A DNA stretch of 31,638 nucleotides from IMG/VR virus record IMGVR_UViG_3300032311_000060, positions 1-31,638 of that record. The stretch is one strand, 5' to 3'. The notes beneath the pieces were generated by a model. It was not told where the DNA came from and did no database searches. It saw only the letters and a list, made by a program, of their open reading frames with translations. Shown in pieces: positions 1-12,201 of this stretch. Each line of letters starts with the position of its first letter. Position 1 is the first letter of the stretch. The translations under genes were made by a program, and so were the position numbers. The DNA is from a virus.

Positions 1-2882
1 CCTTGTTCTCTGGTTCCAAGGCCCACGCGAATGGCCCTGTTGGGATCAGACTGGAACTCTACGTTCTTTAAATGGCCTGTATGACCATAGGCAATAGGCT
101 TGCCTGCAGGGTCGTGCATCGTGTCAACGTAGGTGCCATAGCGCTCGTATGCAGGAATGTCGAGGCGGTTGCCAACGCGCATGCCCTGTGGAGCAAATAA
201 ATTCACCCCCAAAATACCTTTTTTCTCAACTTGATTTGGAAGCAGTGCAGAAGCAATGTCTGTATCAGAGTGCGCGGCAGGTACCTCAGTCAACGGACGA
301 ATTGGCCTGCGCTCGTTCATAATGCGCAGATAGTCGGCCTGTGAGATCTTGCCTGTCATGTACGCCTCAAGCGCTTGGGCCAGTTGTGGGTCCTGCTGTT
401 GCTTGTATGGCTTTGCGTTGGCCTTGCGCCACGCTTCAACCTTTTCAGGTGTCAGCTTGAGAATGTCATACGCCGACTCAGCAAGACGGGTTAGGCCACC
501 AATCTTGCCACCCTTGTCATAGTGCTGTACACCAGTCAGGCCACCCTCTGCGAAGCCGCCGGACTGTAGATCTTTGATCCAGTCTTCAGAGATTAACTGA
601 CGCGGATACACGCGCTCTGAGGCTCCCTCAGGTGTGTAGCCCGCCGTGTGCTCATAATATCCGGGCTGTTTCAATGCACCGGACTTCTTAGGCAGTGTGT
701 TACCAGTGTCTTGGCGCCATTGCTTTTGAAAGTCACGCAAAGATAATTCAGATGGCACGGGTCGGTACGTCACGTCTAAATCTTTGCCGTGCAACATCCA
801 AGGGTATGCTTCATTCAAATCAGCCCGCGGGATCTGTTCTACTTCACCAGACAGTTTGAACGCACGAGGACCCATAGAGAATGAGGGAGATCCTTCTGTG
901 AGAGGATCACGCATCTCGTCCAAAATATTTTGGTAATCAAAGATCCGCTTTTTAGTTTTACCTAAACCTTCAGCGCCAAATGCGTGGTTTGCAATTGCTT
1001 TACGCGTGTCAAATGTGTCGCCGTATTTTCTAAGAAGGTCTTGATCGAGAATATTAAATTCAGGAATAGGGTCAAACTTTTGTTTGGCAATACCTGTGTT
1101 CAAACCACCTGTTTGCATGTACTGGTTAATTTCAGCCACGCGTTCAGGAGAGTATTTGTGTAGGTTTTTGTTGTGTTGTTTTAAAAGCTCGTCATACACA
1201 ATCTGATTAGACTGGTGCATGTTCTCTGAACCAATCAATGGTGCAAAGATCTGGCGCTCTGTTCCGCCGTAACGAGGGTCTTTAGCCAAATTGGCAATGC
1301 CTGTTGCTGTGGCTTTTTGACCAGAACCCCATGCACGGTTAGCGTATTCAGGACGCGCCAAAGAGTTGGCACTAAAGCTGGTGCCACCAACTCCTGCCAT
1401 GCGATCTGATTGTGTTGGCACAAAGTAGTGGCCAAGATAGTTCTGTGCCCAGTCGGACAGTTTGCCTACCTGTTGACTACCGAGTTGCCACGCCGCTTTA
1501 CCTGCACCGGCACGACCGCCGGACTGGAAGTGCTCAACGGCGGGCAGGCCGCCGTCGGACTTTTTTATTGCACCACCCTCTTTAAGTTTTGGCGGTGCAC
1601 CATCGGGTTGCAACACAGACTTGGTTTGGTCTTCTGTTTTAAAAATGTCATACAAATACTGAAGCCCTGCGCCAGCCGCGCTTGTAAGAGCCCCTGCAAC
1701 TTTGGCTTTAGGATTGGCGGCCAACGCCGCGGTTGAACCCGCGGCGCTTAGACCGGCTAATGCACTGCCGGTATAGTCACCCTGTGCGGCGCGTTGTGCC
1801 ATGTCATTGACTTGCGCGGCGGTCATACCAGTAGCAAGTGTGTTGCCAAGTTGGCCTGTACGTGAACCAAAGTTAATTGGTTTGGGTTGTGCTACAGGCA
1901 AACCACCAGCGGGAGCTGGCGCGGCAACAGGGGCAGGCAACACCTTGTTACCTTGACCTACCGTATTAGGCAAAGCAATCAAAGAATTAGGTCCCGCAGG
2001 CGCCATGTTGGGAGCCATGGCCTGCGCTTTGGCCAGACGCGCACGCATCTCTGGTTCCATTTGACCCATAGCGGCTTGACTGGGTTGGTTGGCTAAACTC
2101 TGGGCCAACATTTGTTCATGTTGGTTGATGTTCCAGTTGTCCTTACCTGTACCAAACATCGTGGGTTTGTTTGCGGCGTTTGCGGCCGCGGCAGTTTGTG
2201 CTTCTGCTTGTCGTAAACGATCTGCCGCAATTTGAATGCGCATTTGCTCAAGTTGCTTTTTAGTCCTTGGTTTGTCAGGACCAAAAGCATATCCTGCGGC
2301 CGCTCCGGCACCACCCATCATAACATCAGAAAGGTCACGTTGACGACCAAAACCTACAGCGGGCGCGGTTGTGCCTGCAAGGCCTGTTAGATCCAATGGT
2401 TCAACATCTTCAATCTCTACACTAAAACCAGACTTTGATGGTCCTGCGGCAGAGATTGGGGCGGCTGGTGTAGTAGAAGTCGGCATACCTGCGTATCCTT
2501 TAACTTTTTGAATATGGTTTATGGCGGCAGGACTTGCTTGGCCAGTTGTAAAATATGTGCTGTTGGGGCCATCATGGTACGCGATCAACGCCTTATCAAC
2601 GTCGCCGTTATACTTATCAAGCATTTGTTTCATGTAGGCCACGCCACCACGAATGTTTTCCGTTTCATTGTGACGGTTTACACCCATGTCCTTGGCGGCC
2701 GCTTTACCAAGCATCATCACGCCTGTAGGGCCCGTCTTAGATTTTTTGCTTTGGTCAAAGCCGCTCTCTTGCATGGCCATACCATAAGCTAACTCCGCAG
2801 GCACACCCTGCGCTTTTGCTTCCGCAATCACGCGTTGTGCTGTAGCACGCTGTTTTGGACTGAGTGCTTCAAGCCCGTTCAT
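1..2882 (-). CDS. Giant internal virion protein with N-terminal lytic transglycosylase domain (3' end outside window)
   Basis: The frame is open from an ATG at 2882 to the left edge, giving at least 960 residues, so the gene is incomplete. Residues about 15-120 look like an SLT-type lytic transglycosylase: catalytic Glu39 in QESGF, then GPTGVMML near residue 55, and AYHDGPN at 101-107 in place of the usual AYNxGxG. Such enzymes cut peptidoglycan glycan strands; on a virion they would open the wall for DNA entry, as the N-terminus of T7 gp16 does. After an Ala/Pro-rich middle come EGG-type motifs (for example GGFAEGGLTG near residue 770), found in many phage structural proteins. The region near the edge (PAYERYGTYVDTMHDPAGKP) resembles conserved stretches of large polyvalent phage proteins. 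The ATG overlaps the previous stop by 4 nt (ATGA), suggesting translational coupling. The transglycosylase call is good; the rest is unassigned. Confidence 0.75.
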   Translation of the reverse strand, partial: MNGLEALSPKQRATAQRVIAEAKAQGVPAELAYGMAMQESGFDQSKKSKTGPTGVMMLGKAAAKDMGVNRHNETENIRGGVAYMKQMLDKYNGDVDKALIAYHDGPNSTYFTTGQASPAAINHIQKVKGYAGMPTSTTPAAPISAAGPSKSGFSVEIEDVEPLDLTGLAGTTAPAVGFGRQRDLSDVMMGGAGAAAGYAFGPDKPRTKKQLEQMRIQIAADRLRQAEAQTAAAANAANKPTMFGTGKDNWNINQHEQMLAQSLANQPSQAAMGQMEPEMRARLAKAQAMAPNMAPAGPNSLIALPNTVGQGNKVLPAPVAAPAPAGGLPVAQPKPINFGSRTGQLGNTLATGMTAAQVNDMAQRAAQGDYTGSALAGLSAAGSTAALAANPKAKVAGALTSAAGAGLQYLYDIFKTEDQTKSVLQPDGAPPKLKEGGAIKKSDGGLPAVEHFQSGGRAGAGKAAWQLGSQQVGKLSDWAQNYLGHYFVPTQSDRMAGVGGTSFSANSLARPEYANRAWGSGQKATATGIANLAKDPRYGGTERQIFAPLIGSENMHQSNQIVYDELLKQHNKNLHKYSPERVAEINQYMQTGGLNTGIAKQKFDPIPEFNILDQDLLRKYGDTFDTRKAIANHAFGAEGLGKTKKRIFDYQNILDEMRDPLTEGSPSFSMGPRAFKLSGEVEQIPRADLNEAYPWMLHGKDLDVTYRPVPSELSLRDFQKQWRQDTGNTLPKKSGALKQPGYYEHTAGYTPEGASERVYPRQLISEDWIKDLQSGGFAEGGLTGVQHYDKGGKIGGLTRLAESAYDILKLTPEKVEAWRKANAKPYKQQQDPQLAQALEAYMTGKISQADYLRIMNERRPIRPLTEVPAAHSDTDIASALLPNQVEKKGILGVNLFAPQGMRVGNRLDIPAYERYGTYVDTMHDPAGKPIAYGHTGHLKNVEFQSDPNRAIRVGLGTREQ

Positions 2883-4615
2883 CGTTGCTCATCTCCGGGG
2901 TAAACAGCATTCGTAACGCCAAATGTTTTAGCTGTACGATAGAATTGTTTACGTTGGGTATCTTTAAGTTCTTGACTGTTTTTATACTGACTCCAAGACA
3001 ATCCAGCGGCTTTCATTTGACTCCACAAAGCGTCTTGCTCCATTTGGTTACGGGCTTCAAGTTCTGTAGCCTTGGCCATACGCATCAAGTTGGCAGGAGA
3101 TGTGCGATTAACATCGCCAACTGCAGTGGAAATTAGTTTACGCTCGTTCTCTGTAACAGCGCCTTGTTTTTCAAATGCAACACGCGTGTACGCCAGTTTT
3201 AATTGTTCAAGGTCTCTGGCTACACGAGTGTAGGCATCCATAACCGCGGGGTCCTTGGCCTTGGGATCCATTTTAACAACAGCCTCGGCAAAACCGGGCA
3301 CATTTATTGTGCCAATTCTTCCTGCCGCGATGCCTTGATCAACCAAACCTAATAGCGCAGATTGAGCGCCTCCGCCTGCAATCTTACCCAATAAAGTATC
3401 AGCTTGGCGAATGTCTTTCTGCATGCTCTGTGCAATCATTGCATTTCTCTGCGCTAATTTCACGTCAGCAGAATGTTGCTTTTGTTCTTCAGCCGCAGTT
3501 TCTGCAGTTTTTTCTGCTTCGCGTTTGGCACCCGCCGCAGGAATTTCTGCTTCTTTAGCTTGTTGTTCCAACACCTTTTTAGCGCGCTCGTTTTCAAACT
3601 GAGCGTAAGCAGGTGAAGCTTTTGGATGAGGGTTAGGCATATTTTGAATGCTCAAAGCCTCAGGAGAAAGCGCTGTGGTTGCCACAGGGGCTCTAACGAC
3701 CGCAGGTGCAGGTACAGTTGCAGGTGCAGGTGCAGGTGCAGTTGCAGGTGCAGGTACAGGAGTAGGTGCCTGTGTGACTACAGGAGCAGGACCGGCTACC
3801 GGTGCGCCCACTGGTGCGGTGGCGGGAACAGGAGCGCCTGAAGTTTGCGAAGGTACACCAAACATAGAACCAAAAATGTCCGCGGCGCTTTTTTGTACTT
3901 CTCGACCCAAGTTTGCATCGTAGTAGGTGAATGGTTTGTACATGTCACCGGCTTTAGCCGCCGCAATAATTTGATTGCGAACGGCAGGAGGCAAGAACGA
4001 CAATTCACGTTGCAAATCGGTTGGTTTGGTCAAAGCAAGATATTGCTTTTGTGCCTCTTGCGGGTTCACTTGGTACAGTTGAAGCAACGCAACTTTTTGT
4101 TGCGCGGTGAGTCCATCAACTGATTGAGGAGCATTACCTGCTTGAGGAGCACCACCTGCTTGAGGTACACCACCTGCTTGAGGTACACCACCTGCTTGGG
4201 GAGGAGTTGCCAAACCTAGCGTTGTCATAAACTGTTGCTGTTGTGCGGCGGCTTGTTCTTGAGCCTGTTTAACGCGTTGCTCTTCAGTGTTAAGCTGTGC
4301 CAGACCCACGCGCATGTCAAAGAGTTCTTTCTCTTTGTTACGTTGGTTTGTGCCATACGATTGCAGGTTCTGGGCAAACGTGCCGGGGGCGCCTGCGGAC
4401 ACAGCGGCGCGTTCCATAATTGGACCCCAGCCAGAAGCGGCCTCTTCACGCTGTTGAATCATTTGCATCAAACGATTGCGAATCTCGTTACTGTCTGCTG
4501 GGTTTAAGGACACACCTTTTTGACCGGCAAGCGAAAGGCCACCAGTCTTAGGCATCGTTGCCTTAATTTGCGGATCGACAGCCTCCAAGCCGCCTGTTGT
4601 ATCTTCAAGAGCCAT
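2879..4615 (-). CDS. Probable internal virion/structural protein with Pro-Ala repeats (578 aa)
   Basis: I do not recognise a defined domain. The N-terminal third is Gln/Ala-rich and probably helical (EEQRVKQAQEQAAAQQQQ near residues 110-127). It is followed by short PQAGG(V/A) repeats and, around residues 260-310, an APAPA/VPAPA low-complexity linker. The C-terminal 200 residues are charged, helical and non-repetitive, and probably form the folded part. There is no signal peptide or membrane segment. It lies between a 286-aa structural protein and the transglycosylase protein, the place where T7-like phages encode ejection proteins, so a role as internal virion protein is inferred from context only. 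A clear ribosome site, GGAGG, lies 9 nt before the ATG at 4615. The stop overlaps the next start by 4 nt. Confidence 0.6.
   Translation of the reverse strand: MALEDTTGGLEAVDPQIKATMPKTGGLSLAGQKGVSLNPADSNEIRNRLMQMIQQREEAASGWGPIMERAAVSAGAPGTFAQNLQSYGTNQRNKEKELFDMRVGLAQLNTEEQRVKQAQEQAAAQQQQFMTTLGLATPPQAGGVPQAGGVPQAGGAPQAGNAPQSVDGLTAQQKVALLQLYQVNPQEAQKQYLALTKPTDLQRELSFLPPAVRNQIIAAAKAGDMYKPFTYYDANLGREVQKSAADIFGSMFGVPSQTSGAPVPATAPVGAPVAGPAPVVTQAPTPVPAPATAPAPAPATVPAPAVVRAPVATTALSPEALSIQNMPNPHPKASPAYAQFENERAKKVLEQQAKEAEIPAAGAKREAEKTAETAAEEQKQHSADVKLAQRNAMIAQSMQKDIRQADTLLGKIAGGGAQSALLGLVDQGIAAGRIGTINVPGFAEAVVKMDPKAKDPAVMDAYTRVARDLEQLKLAYTRVAFEKQGAVTENERKLISTAVGDVNRTSPANLMRMAKATELEARNQMEQDALWSQMKAAGLSWSQYKNSQELKDTQRKQFYRTAKTFGVTNAVYPGDEQR
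3702..3770 (-). repeat. Degenerate GCAGGT hexamer repeat coding Pro-Ala
   Basis: On the + strand, GCAGGT-like hexamers are repeated back to back with single-base variants (GCAGTT, ACAGTT, GCAGGA). Read on the coding strand they give Ala-Pro dipeptides within the 578-aa virion protein, a typical extended linker between two folded parts. Confidence 0.7.
4136..4204 (-). repeat. 18-bp tandem repeat coding PQAGG(V/A)
   Basis: The 18-base unit ACCTGCTTGAGGTACACC (+ strand) occurs at 4136, 4154 and 4172, the first copy with two changes (GAGC for GTAC), plus a shortened copy at 4190. It encodes a hexapeptide Pro-Gln-Ala-Gly-Gly-Val/Ala. Near identity of the copies suggests recent duplication. Confidence 0.8.
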
Positions 4616-4617
4616 TT

Positions 4618-5477
4618 TTATGCGCCTCCAAATTCACCACCTTGGACTGCGCCTTCGGTGTTATAACTAGAGTCTAGTCCGGGAAAAATAGTTCCGACAT
4701 CATTGCTTGACAAGATTTTATCTAACCAACCAAGTCCTGTTTTACCAGAGCTAATTTTATCCCATGCCATACCAGCGGAACCCGCGGCGTTAAGAGTTTT
4801 AAGCAAATTTTCATAAGAACTGCCTTTAGTAAGTTCAGTGGCTGTTCTATCTGCAGTGGGACCCATTTGGTTGATGATGTCGCTGTACTTAGCAAGCGCG
4901 GGCAAACCACCCATCATCTCTAGGTTAGCCACGTTGACGCCGGTAGTCCCATACTGGGACCCCACATTACCCAATGCGTTGCCTGCCTGAATGGACTGAC
5001 CCATTGCGTCCATGTACGCTTTATATTGTTGTTCGTTCAACGAGGCCAACGCGCCAGCACGCGCGGTTTCAGTTGCTGTTTGGCCTCGTAAAGAGTTGTA
5101 GTTGCCGGTACCAATTCCACCGGCACCAACTTGAGAGGTGATCTGCGGGAGAAGCTGATCAAATTTGGCTTCCTGAGACGCAAACAGGGCGCCTAACGGC
5201 GTGGAGGTATCAAAACCCCCTGTAGACAGGAACGGTTTTAGGTTGGCGTTCTGAGCCGTTTGCAGGCCACTGATTGCCGTTGTGAAAGGGTTGGCTGTCT
5301 GGCTGTTAAGATCGCTTACCAAACCAGAGGCAACTGTTTTGCTTGGGTCTGTAACACCACCAACACCGTCAACACCACCATAAGTGATTGGCGCCTGTTT
5401 GGCAACCGCCTGTTGTGCGGTGCTGAACCACGAGGGCAGTGTCGTCGTGGTTGTTTTGCTTGTGTCAAAAACGCTCA

Positions 5478-5478
<1 letters not shown>
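4618..5478 (-). CDS. Phage structural protein, function unknown (286 aa)
   Basis: This is an alanine-, glycine- and serine-rich protein without membrane segment or signal peptide. The N-terminus (MSVFDTSKTTTTTLPSWFS) is followed by a largely helical region with repeated Gln/Ala/Asn. The C-terminus ends in a flexible Gly tail (VQGGEFGGA). Similar Ala/Gln-rich proteins are common next to ejection or tail proteins in environmental podoviruses, but I cannot assign a function. Its ATG overlaps the stop of the 1008-aa gene by one base (TAATG), and its stop lies two bases before the next ATG, so it is translated within the same message as its neighbours. Confidence 0.6.
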
Positions 5479-8504
<3,026 letters not shown>

Positions 8505-8528
8505 TTGTGTGCGTGTTGGTTTGGGTAT

Positions 8529-8547
8529 TCCTATAGAGAATTACCCA
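8529..8547 (-). promoter_or_regulatory. Candidate phage RNA polymerase promoter, copy 1 (ejection-protein unit)
   Basis: Minus-strand TGGGTAATTCTCTATAGGA lies in the gap between the 79-aa gene and the 1008-aa gene. It is one of three copies of a 19-bp element with 16 invariant positions, each in an intergenic break. The TATAGGA end resembles the initiation region of T7-family promoters. With start in the GG, the leader is about 29 nt. Confidence 0.75.
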
Positions 8548-8560
8548 TAATTTGAGGTGC

Positions 8561-8800
8561 TTACGCCCCGTCGCCGTTGACTGCGGTGATCAGCAAATTG
8601 ACCCATTCCTGCCACGTCTCAAGCGATTCAGGGTTGGGAATTGAGTACCTGTCAAATACAGGGTTAAAGTTGACCGCGTAAGCTACCTCACGCCACTGGT
8701 CTTCAGGCAAAAACGGGAACTGCTGTTCACCAAAGTAGTGAAGCAAATTCCCGTTCCAGTCTTCCCACGTACTATACTCGGGCAAGAATTCAATTAGCAT
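8561..8800 (-). CDS. Small conserved-type phage protein (79 aa)
   Basis: This acidic, aromatic-rich protein (MLIEFLPEYSTWEDWNGNLL) has no membrane segment. Trp residues are spaced through its length (WEDW, DQWREV, TWQEWV), suggesting a small folded helical protein. It starts directly after the stop of the nozzle-like gene (TAA then ATG) and is the last gene before the promoter at 8529-8547. Small proteins of this type between tail nozzle and internal protein genes recur in environmental podoviruses, but I know of no function. It could be an assembly or minor tail protein. Confidence 0.6.
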   Translation of the reverse strand: MLIEFLPEYSTWEDWNGNLLHYFGEQQFPFLPEDQWREVAYAVNFNPVFDRYSIPNPESLETWQEWVNLLITAVNGDGA

Positions 8801-10927
8801 TTAAGGCCGTTCGTCGCCGAACTCGGCGGTAATTAACGTTCTACCGGCCTCATAGTCTCCGTTAACGACGTTACTGCGCCAGCGTAGATTGATAAGACGC
8901 GCTTCGACGCGCAGGTCAACTTTGCCGGACGTAGGTGTGTAAATGAAAGGACCTTTCTCTTCCACGCCGTCGTTGGCAAAAGGTCTACCAACAACCGTGA
9001 GCTCCATGTCACCGACCTGCTTAAAGTCTGGCTCAATACGGGTCAGGTGCATGCGGCGGTTGACGCCCATAGGCTCGTCTGAGGCGGGCGTTCCACCCAC
9101 CCAGCTAATGTCACAGGTCTCTATAAAAGAGTCGATGGCAAGCTCTTCCGTGGCCGTAACCTTGTTCTTACCAAACTCCTGCTCCCAGATCACGTAGCCG
9201 CCTGTGGCCTGTGACATGGTGCTTCCCGCAACCACCGTGGCAGGCACAATGTCAGCAAAAGTTAGTCTGGTGTAACCACCAGAGGAGTTGTTTGTAAACA
9301 CCGCCGCGGTGATCTGGTTGGCAGAAACAAACGTTTCACCAATCTGCGTGTTAAACACCATGAAACTGCCAGCCGGGTTGGTTGTCAGGTCACCCGGGGC
9401 AATCACCTGATAGGCGGTTGTGGTGGGCGCTGTGGCCCTGTTTGGCCCATAGGTTAGTGTGTAGGTCTGGCCAATCTGGCCAGTGAAGTCCCACCCCGCC
9501 CAAACGGGCCTTGGGAACACCTCGGTCACGTAGCCACAAGACCTGCGCGCACCGTCAGCCTCACCCGCGTCGTACCAAAGTTGGTCTTTGGTGTTGTAGA
9601 TAATGCAGTCCGTGCACTCTGTTGCCGTGCCGCGTGGGTAGAAGAACCAGATCTCGTTGTAGCGCGGGACCTTGGTGGCCCACACCTTTTGACGGGCTGT
9701 AAAGTTAATGTTGTCAAACAGGTAGTTAACGTTCTTGTCGTTGGGCAAGACCTTAACGCCGCCGTTGTACAGATAGAACCGGTCAACACCCATCCAAAAG
9801 AAGGTGCCGTCCATCTCAACCACAGAGCTAGACGACATGATAGACGTCTGGTTAGACACCGTGTCGTAGCGCCAGTAGTAGGGCGATTGGCCTGTGAATG
9901 ACACACGCACCAAAGAGTCTGTGGCCCAGAAGAGACCAGAGGGGGAGGCGGTACCACCACGAATGGGGTAGCCACGCACGATCTTGCCAGCCGTTACGTT
10001 CACCTCGTTGGCCAGCGTGCCGTTCCAGTCGCTGAACGTTTGCACATTGGCTGTGGGTGAGTTGAATATCACGTTGTTGTTGCGTAACAAACCAAAGTTG
10101 CCGTACACAAATACAAACGGATGCAACACCACAACACCGCCACTTGCGTCAACTGGCAGGTACGTTGGGGTAGAGCCAGTAGAGTCAACCACCTCCGTTA
10201 GCACGTATCTGTTTGTCGTGGCGTCTGGTAAGAAGTTACCGGCGTACAGTGATGTGTTAACGCCAGAGTCAATGTTGTCTAGGTTGTGACCGGGGTGGGC
10301 CAACAGCTTAGAAGAGCCTGCACCAGTGGAGTCGTACGCAATGTCAAACTGCCACAAATGTTGGTTGCTTGAAGAAAACGTGATTGTTTTGTATATCTCA
10401 AACGGCACGGTTGCAGACAACCCTGTAGAAGAGGACACCACAACAGTTGTTCGGTTGGTGCCTGCGTTGTACGTTGGTACCGCGCTGACGGTGTAGTTGG
10501 TGCGCACACCAGATGTGTTGTAGGCCCAGAATACAGACGCGTTTGTCAGTACCGTTGTTTGGTCTCCAAACACGGTTAGCGTGTTTGTGCCAAGAACAAT
10601 TGCAGTAACAACGTACGTGTTGTTAAACTCAACAGGAAACGGGCCCACACCCACACCTTGGTCGGTGCCGGTGTTAAACACCTCAATACCCTTGTAGTTG
10701 CCCGCGTAGATGTAGTTAACGCCGTTCAGTGAGTTGGTGATCATCCCACGCGGGATGCCAGTGGGGGAGGCAAACATTTGACGGTAGCCGCCAATCTTCT
10801 TTGCCTTGCCGCGCTGAAACCTTGCCCACTTGCCGTCACTGTACTCGTCAGCCTCAAACTTTGTGCCGTCCCGCTTAATACCGGGCTTCACAAACAGGGT
10901 GAAGATTTTAGCCGGTTCAGTCGCCAT
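8801..10927 (-). CDS. Tail nozzle/tail tubular protein B-like structural protein (708 aa)
   Basis: The N-terminus KPGIKRDGTKFEADEYSDGKWARFQRGKAKKIGGY fits the opening of the large beta-rich tail tubular/nozzle proteins of short-tailed phages: an Lys-Pro-Gly-Ile start, a Gly-Lys-Trp-x-Arg-Phe motif and a KIGG motif. The body is beta-strand-rich with recurring aromatic and Gly turns (FFWMGVDRFYLYNGG near residue 375; IWFFYPRGT near 425), as in a beta-propeller. In T7 (gp12) and related phages this protein forms the tail nozzle through which DNA leaves. Gene order agrees: an adaptor-like protein lies just before it and ejection proteins just after. The start overlaps the preceding stop by one base (TAATG). 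Confidence 0.7.
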   Translation of the reverse strand: MATEPAKIFTLFVKPGIKRDGTKFEADEYSDGKWARFQRGKAKKIGGYRQMFASPTGIPRGMITNSLNGVNYIYAGNYKGIEVFNTGTDQGVGVGPFPVEFNNTYVVTAIVLGTNTLTVFGDQTTVLTNASVFWAYNTSGVRTNYTVSAVPTYNAGTNRTTVVVSSSTGLSATVPFEIYKTITFSSSNQHLWQFDIAYDSTGAGSSKLLAHPGHNLDNIDSGVNTSLYAGNFLPDATTNRYVLTEVVDSTGSTPTYLPVDASGGVVVLHPFVFVYGNFGLLRNNNVIFNSPTANVQTFSDWNGTLANEVNVTAGKIVRGYPIRGGTASPSGLFWATDSLVRVSFTGQSPYYWRYDTVSNQTSIMSSSSVVEMDGTFFWMGVDRFYLYNGGVKVLPNDKNVNYLFDNINFTARQKVWATKVPRYNEIWFFYPRGTATECTDCIIYNTKDQLWYDAGEADGARRSCGYVTEVFPRPVWAGWDFTGQIGQTYTLTYGPNRATAPTTTAYQVIAPGDLTTNPAGSFMVFNTQIGETFVSANQITAAVFTNNSSGGYTRLTFADIVPATVVAGSTMSQATGGYVIWEQEFGKNKVTATEELAIDSFIETCDISWVGGTPASDEPMGVNRRMHLTRIEPDFKQVGDMELTVVGRPFANDGVEEKGPFIYTPTSGKVDLRVEARLINLRWRSNVVNGDYEAGRTLITAEFGDERP

Positions 10928-12201
10928 TAGAACGCCCCACCAGAGATCAGGTCAGCCTGCACGCGCCCCACAAAACGGGTCACGTAGTTGCCCGCGCCGG
11001 CGGTTGCATCCATCGTGGCAATGTTGGCACCAGCAACAGAAAAACCCAACTGGCTGTTACTGGGCGAGTACATGCCTGTAACTGGGTCCAGTGTGAACGT
11101 GAACGCTGGCGCCGCGGCAGTGCCCCGGTTGGCCAAGAACTGGCCAATGTTACTTTGAATCAGTGGGTACAGGTTTGAGCCGTCACTGAGCACAATAACT
11201 TGAGTGGAGGTCGGCAAAGAGAACGGAGGCTGTGCGCTTCCAGACACTTGGAACGTCACGTTGTAACCGCTTTGGTTGGTGTCGTTCAACATGTAGTACA
11301 CCTGAGTCACCGCAGGCAACACAACCAACAGGCTGGTTGTTCGCGTGCCGCTCAAGGCCGTGTAGCGCTGAATGATTGGTGTGTTTGACACCAAGCTCAG
11401 TGTGCCGCCCGCCACCACGTCCACGTCGTACGTGGCAGACGAGAACGTCAGGCTGTTAGGGCGTGAACGGCCAACGGTAAAGAAGTCTTGTTTAACAGGG
11501 TCTTGGTTGACGCAAATAAAGCACGAGTCACCAAGGGGCAACGCCAAGCTGGCCAAACCGTCAATGGTTGAACCAACAGCGGACGTGTTGATTGTGAGCG
11601 CGCCAGAGCCGTTGTTGCGCACAAGAATGTACCAGCCCTCGGACAAAGAAGACACCGCGGGCAACGTAATCGTACCCACGCCGCCGGTCCACACAAAACA
11701 CTGTGAGCGTGACGTGTCGTTAATTGTTGGCGAGGAAGAGAACTCGTTGGTGACAATTGTAGTTTCCAGCTTGCCTAGAATGGCCGCTGTGCTGTTGCCT
11801 GCCAGTGTGGCGGCGTCTGCAAAGGACGTGCCTACACCGAACGCCACGGTCTGCCACACACCCACCGCGGTGGTGTTGTTTGTCAGGTACGTGTAGTACG
11901 CCTGACCCACTGGCACCGTGAACGACCCAGTGCCGTCAGAACGAGACACCGTGAACGGGTTAGCGCCTTGGTTGCGAAACAGAATGTCTTCGCCAACAGA
12001 GGCCTGCTGTGCGTTAGGTAGTTTTAAAATACCACCGGCGGCGGACACAACGTCAATGATACGGGCGCTGACCTGCTGACCCGCCGTGCTGACGTACTGT
12101 GGCCAGTAAAGCTGTACCGTGCCCGATAGCGCAATTGCCACGTAACTTACGTCCGTGGGCTGGATTACGTTTCCTGTAAACGGGGAAGTGTATGTTGGCA
12201 T
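10927..12201 (-). CDS. Beta-rich virion/tail protein (424 aa)
   Basis: The protein begins MPTYTSPFTGNVIQPTDVSY and contains DILFRNQGANPFTVSRSDG and FADAATLAGNSTAAI. This combination is familiar from tail-associated proteins of freshwater and marine phages, but no function is established to my knowledge. Predicted structure is beta-rich throughout with Ser/Thr/Val periodicity, and it has no signal peptide. Three segments (about residues 60-115, 170-235 and 290-350) look like related sandwich domains, each with an 'LPxxxxxxxGxxxxxRNxGxxxxTI'-like pattern. It sits between the adaptor and nozzle genes, which suggests a structural part of the tail. AGGA before the ATG is the probable ribosome site. 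Confidence 0.6.
   Translation of the reverse strand: MPTYTSPFTGNVIQPTDVSYVAIALSGTVQLYWPQYVSTAGQQVSARIIDVVSAAGGILKLPNAQQASVGEDILFRNQGANPFTVSRSDGTGSFTVPVGQAYYTYLTNNTTAVGVWQTVAFGVGTSFADAATLAGNSTAAILGKLETTIVTNEFSSSPTINDTSRSQCFVWTGGVGTITLPAVSSLSEGWYILVRNNGSGALTINTSAVGSTIDGLASLALPLGDSCFICVNQDPVKQDFFTVGRSRPNSLTFSSATYDVDVVAGGTLSLVSNTPIIQRYTALSGTRTTSLLVVLPAVTQVYYMLNDTNQSGYNVTFQVSGSAQPPFSLPTSTQVIVLSDGSNLYPLIQSNIGQFLANRGTAAAPAFTFTLDPVTGMYSPSNSQLGFSVAGANIATMDATAGAGNYVTRFVGRVQADLISGGAF

Noticed and set aside
3648-3923. Plus-strand Ala/Gly-rich frame over the Pro-Ala repeat
   Set aside because: It is antisense to the 578-aa gene and arises from GCAGGT repeats; no gene context supports it.
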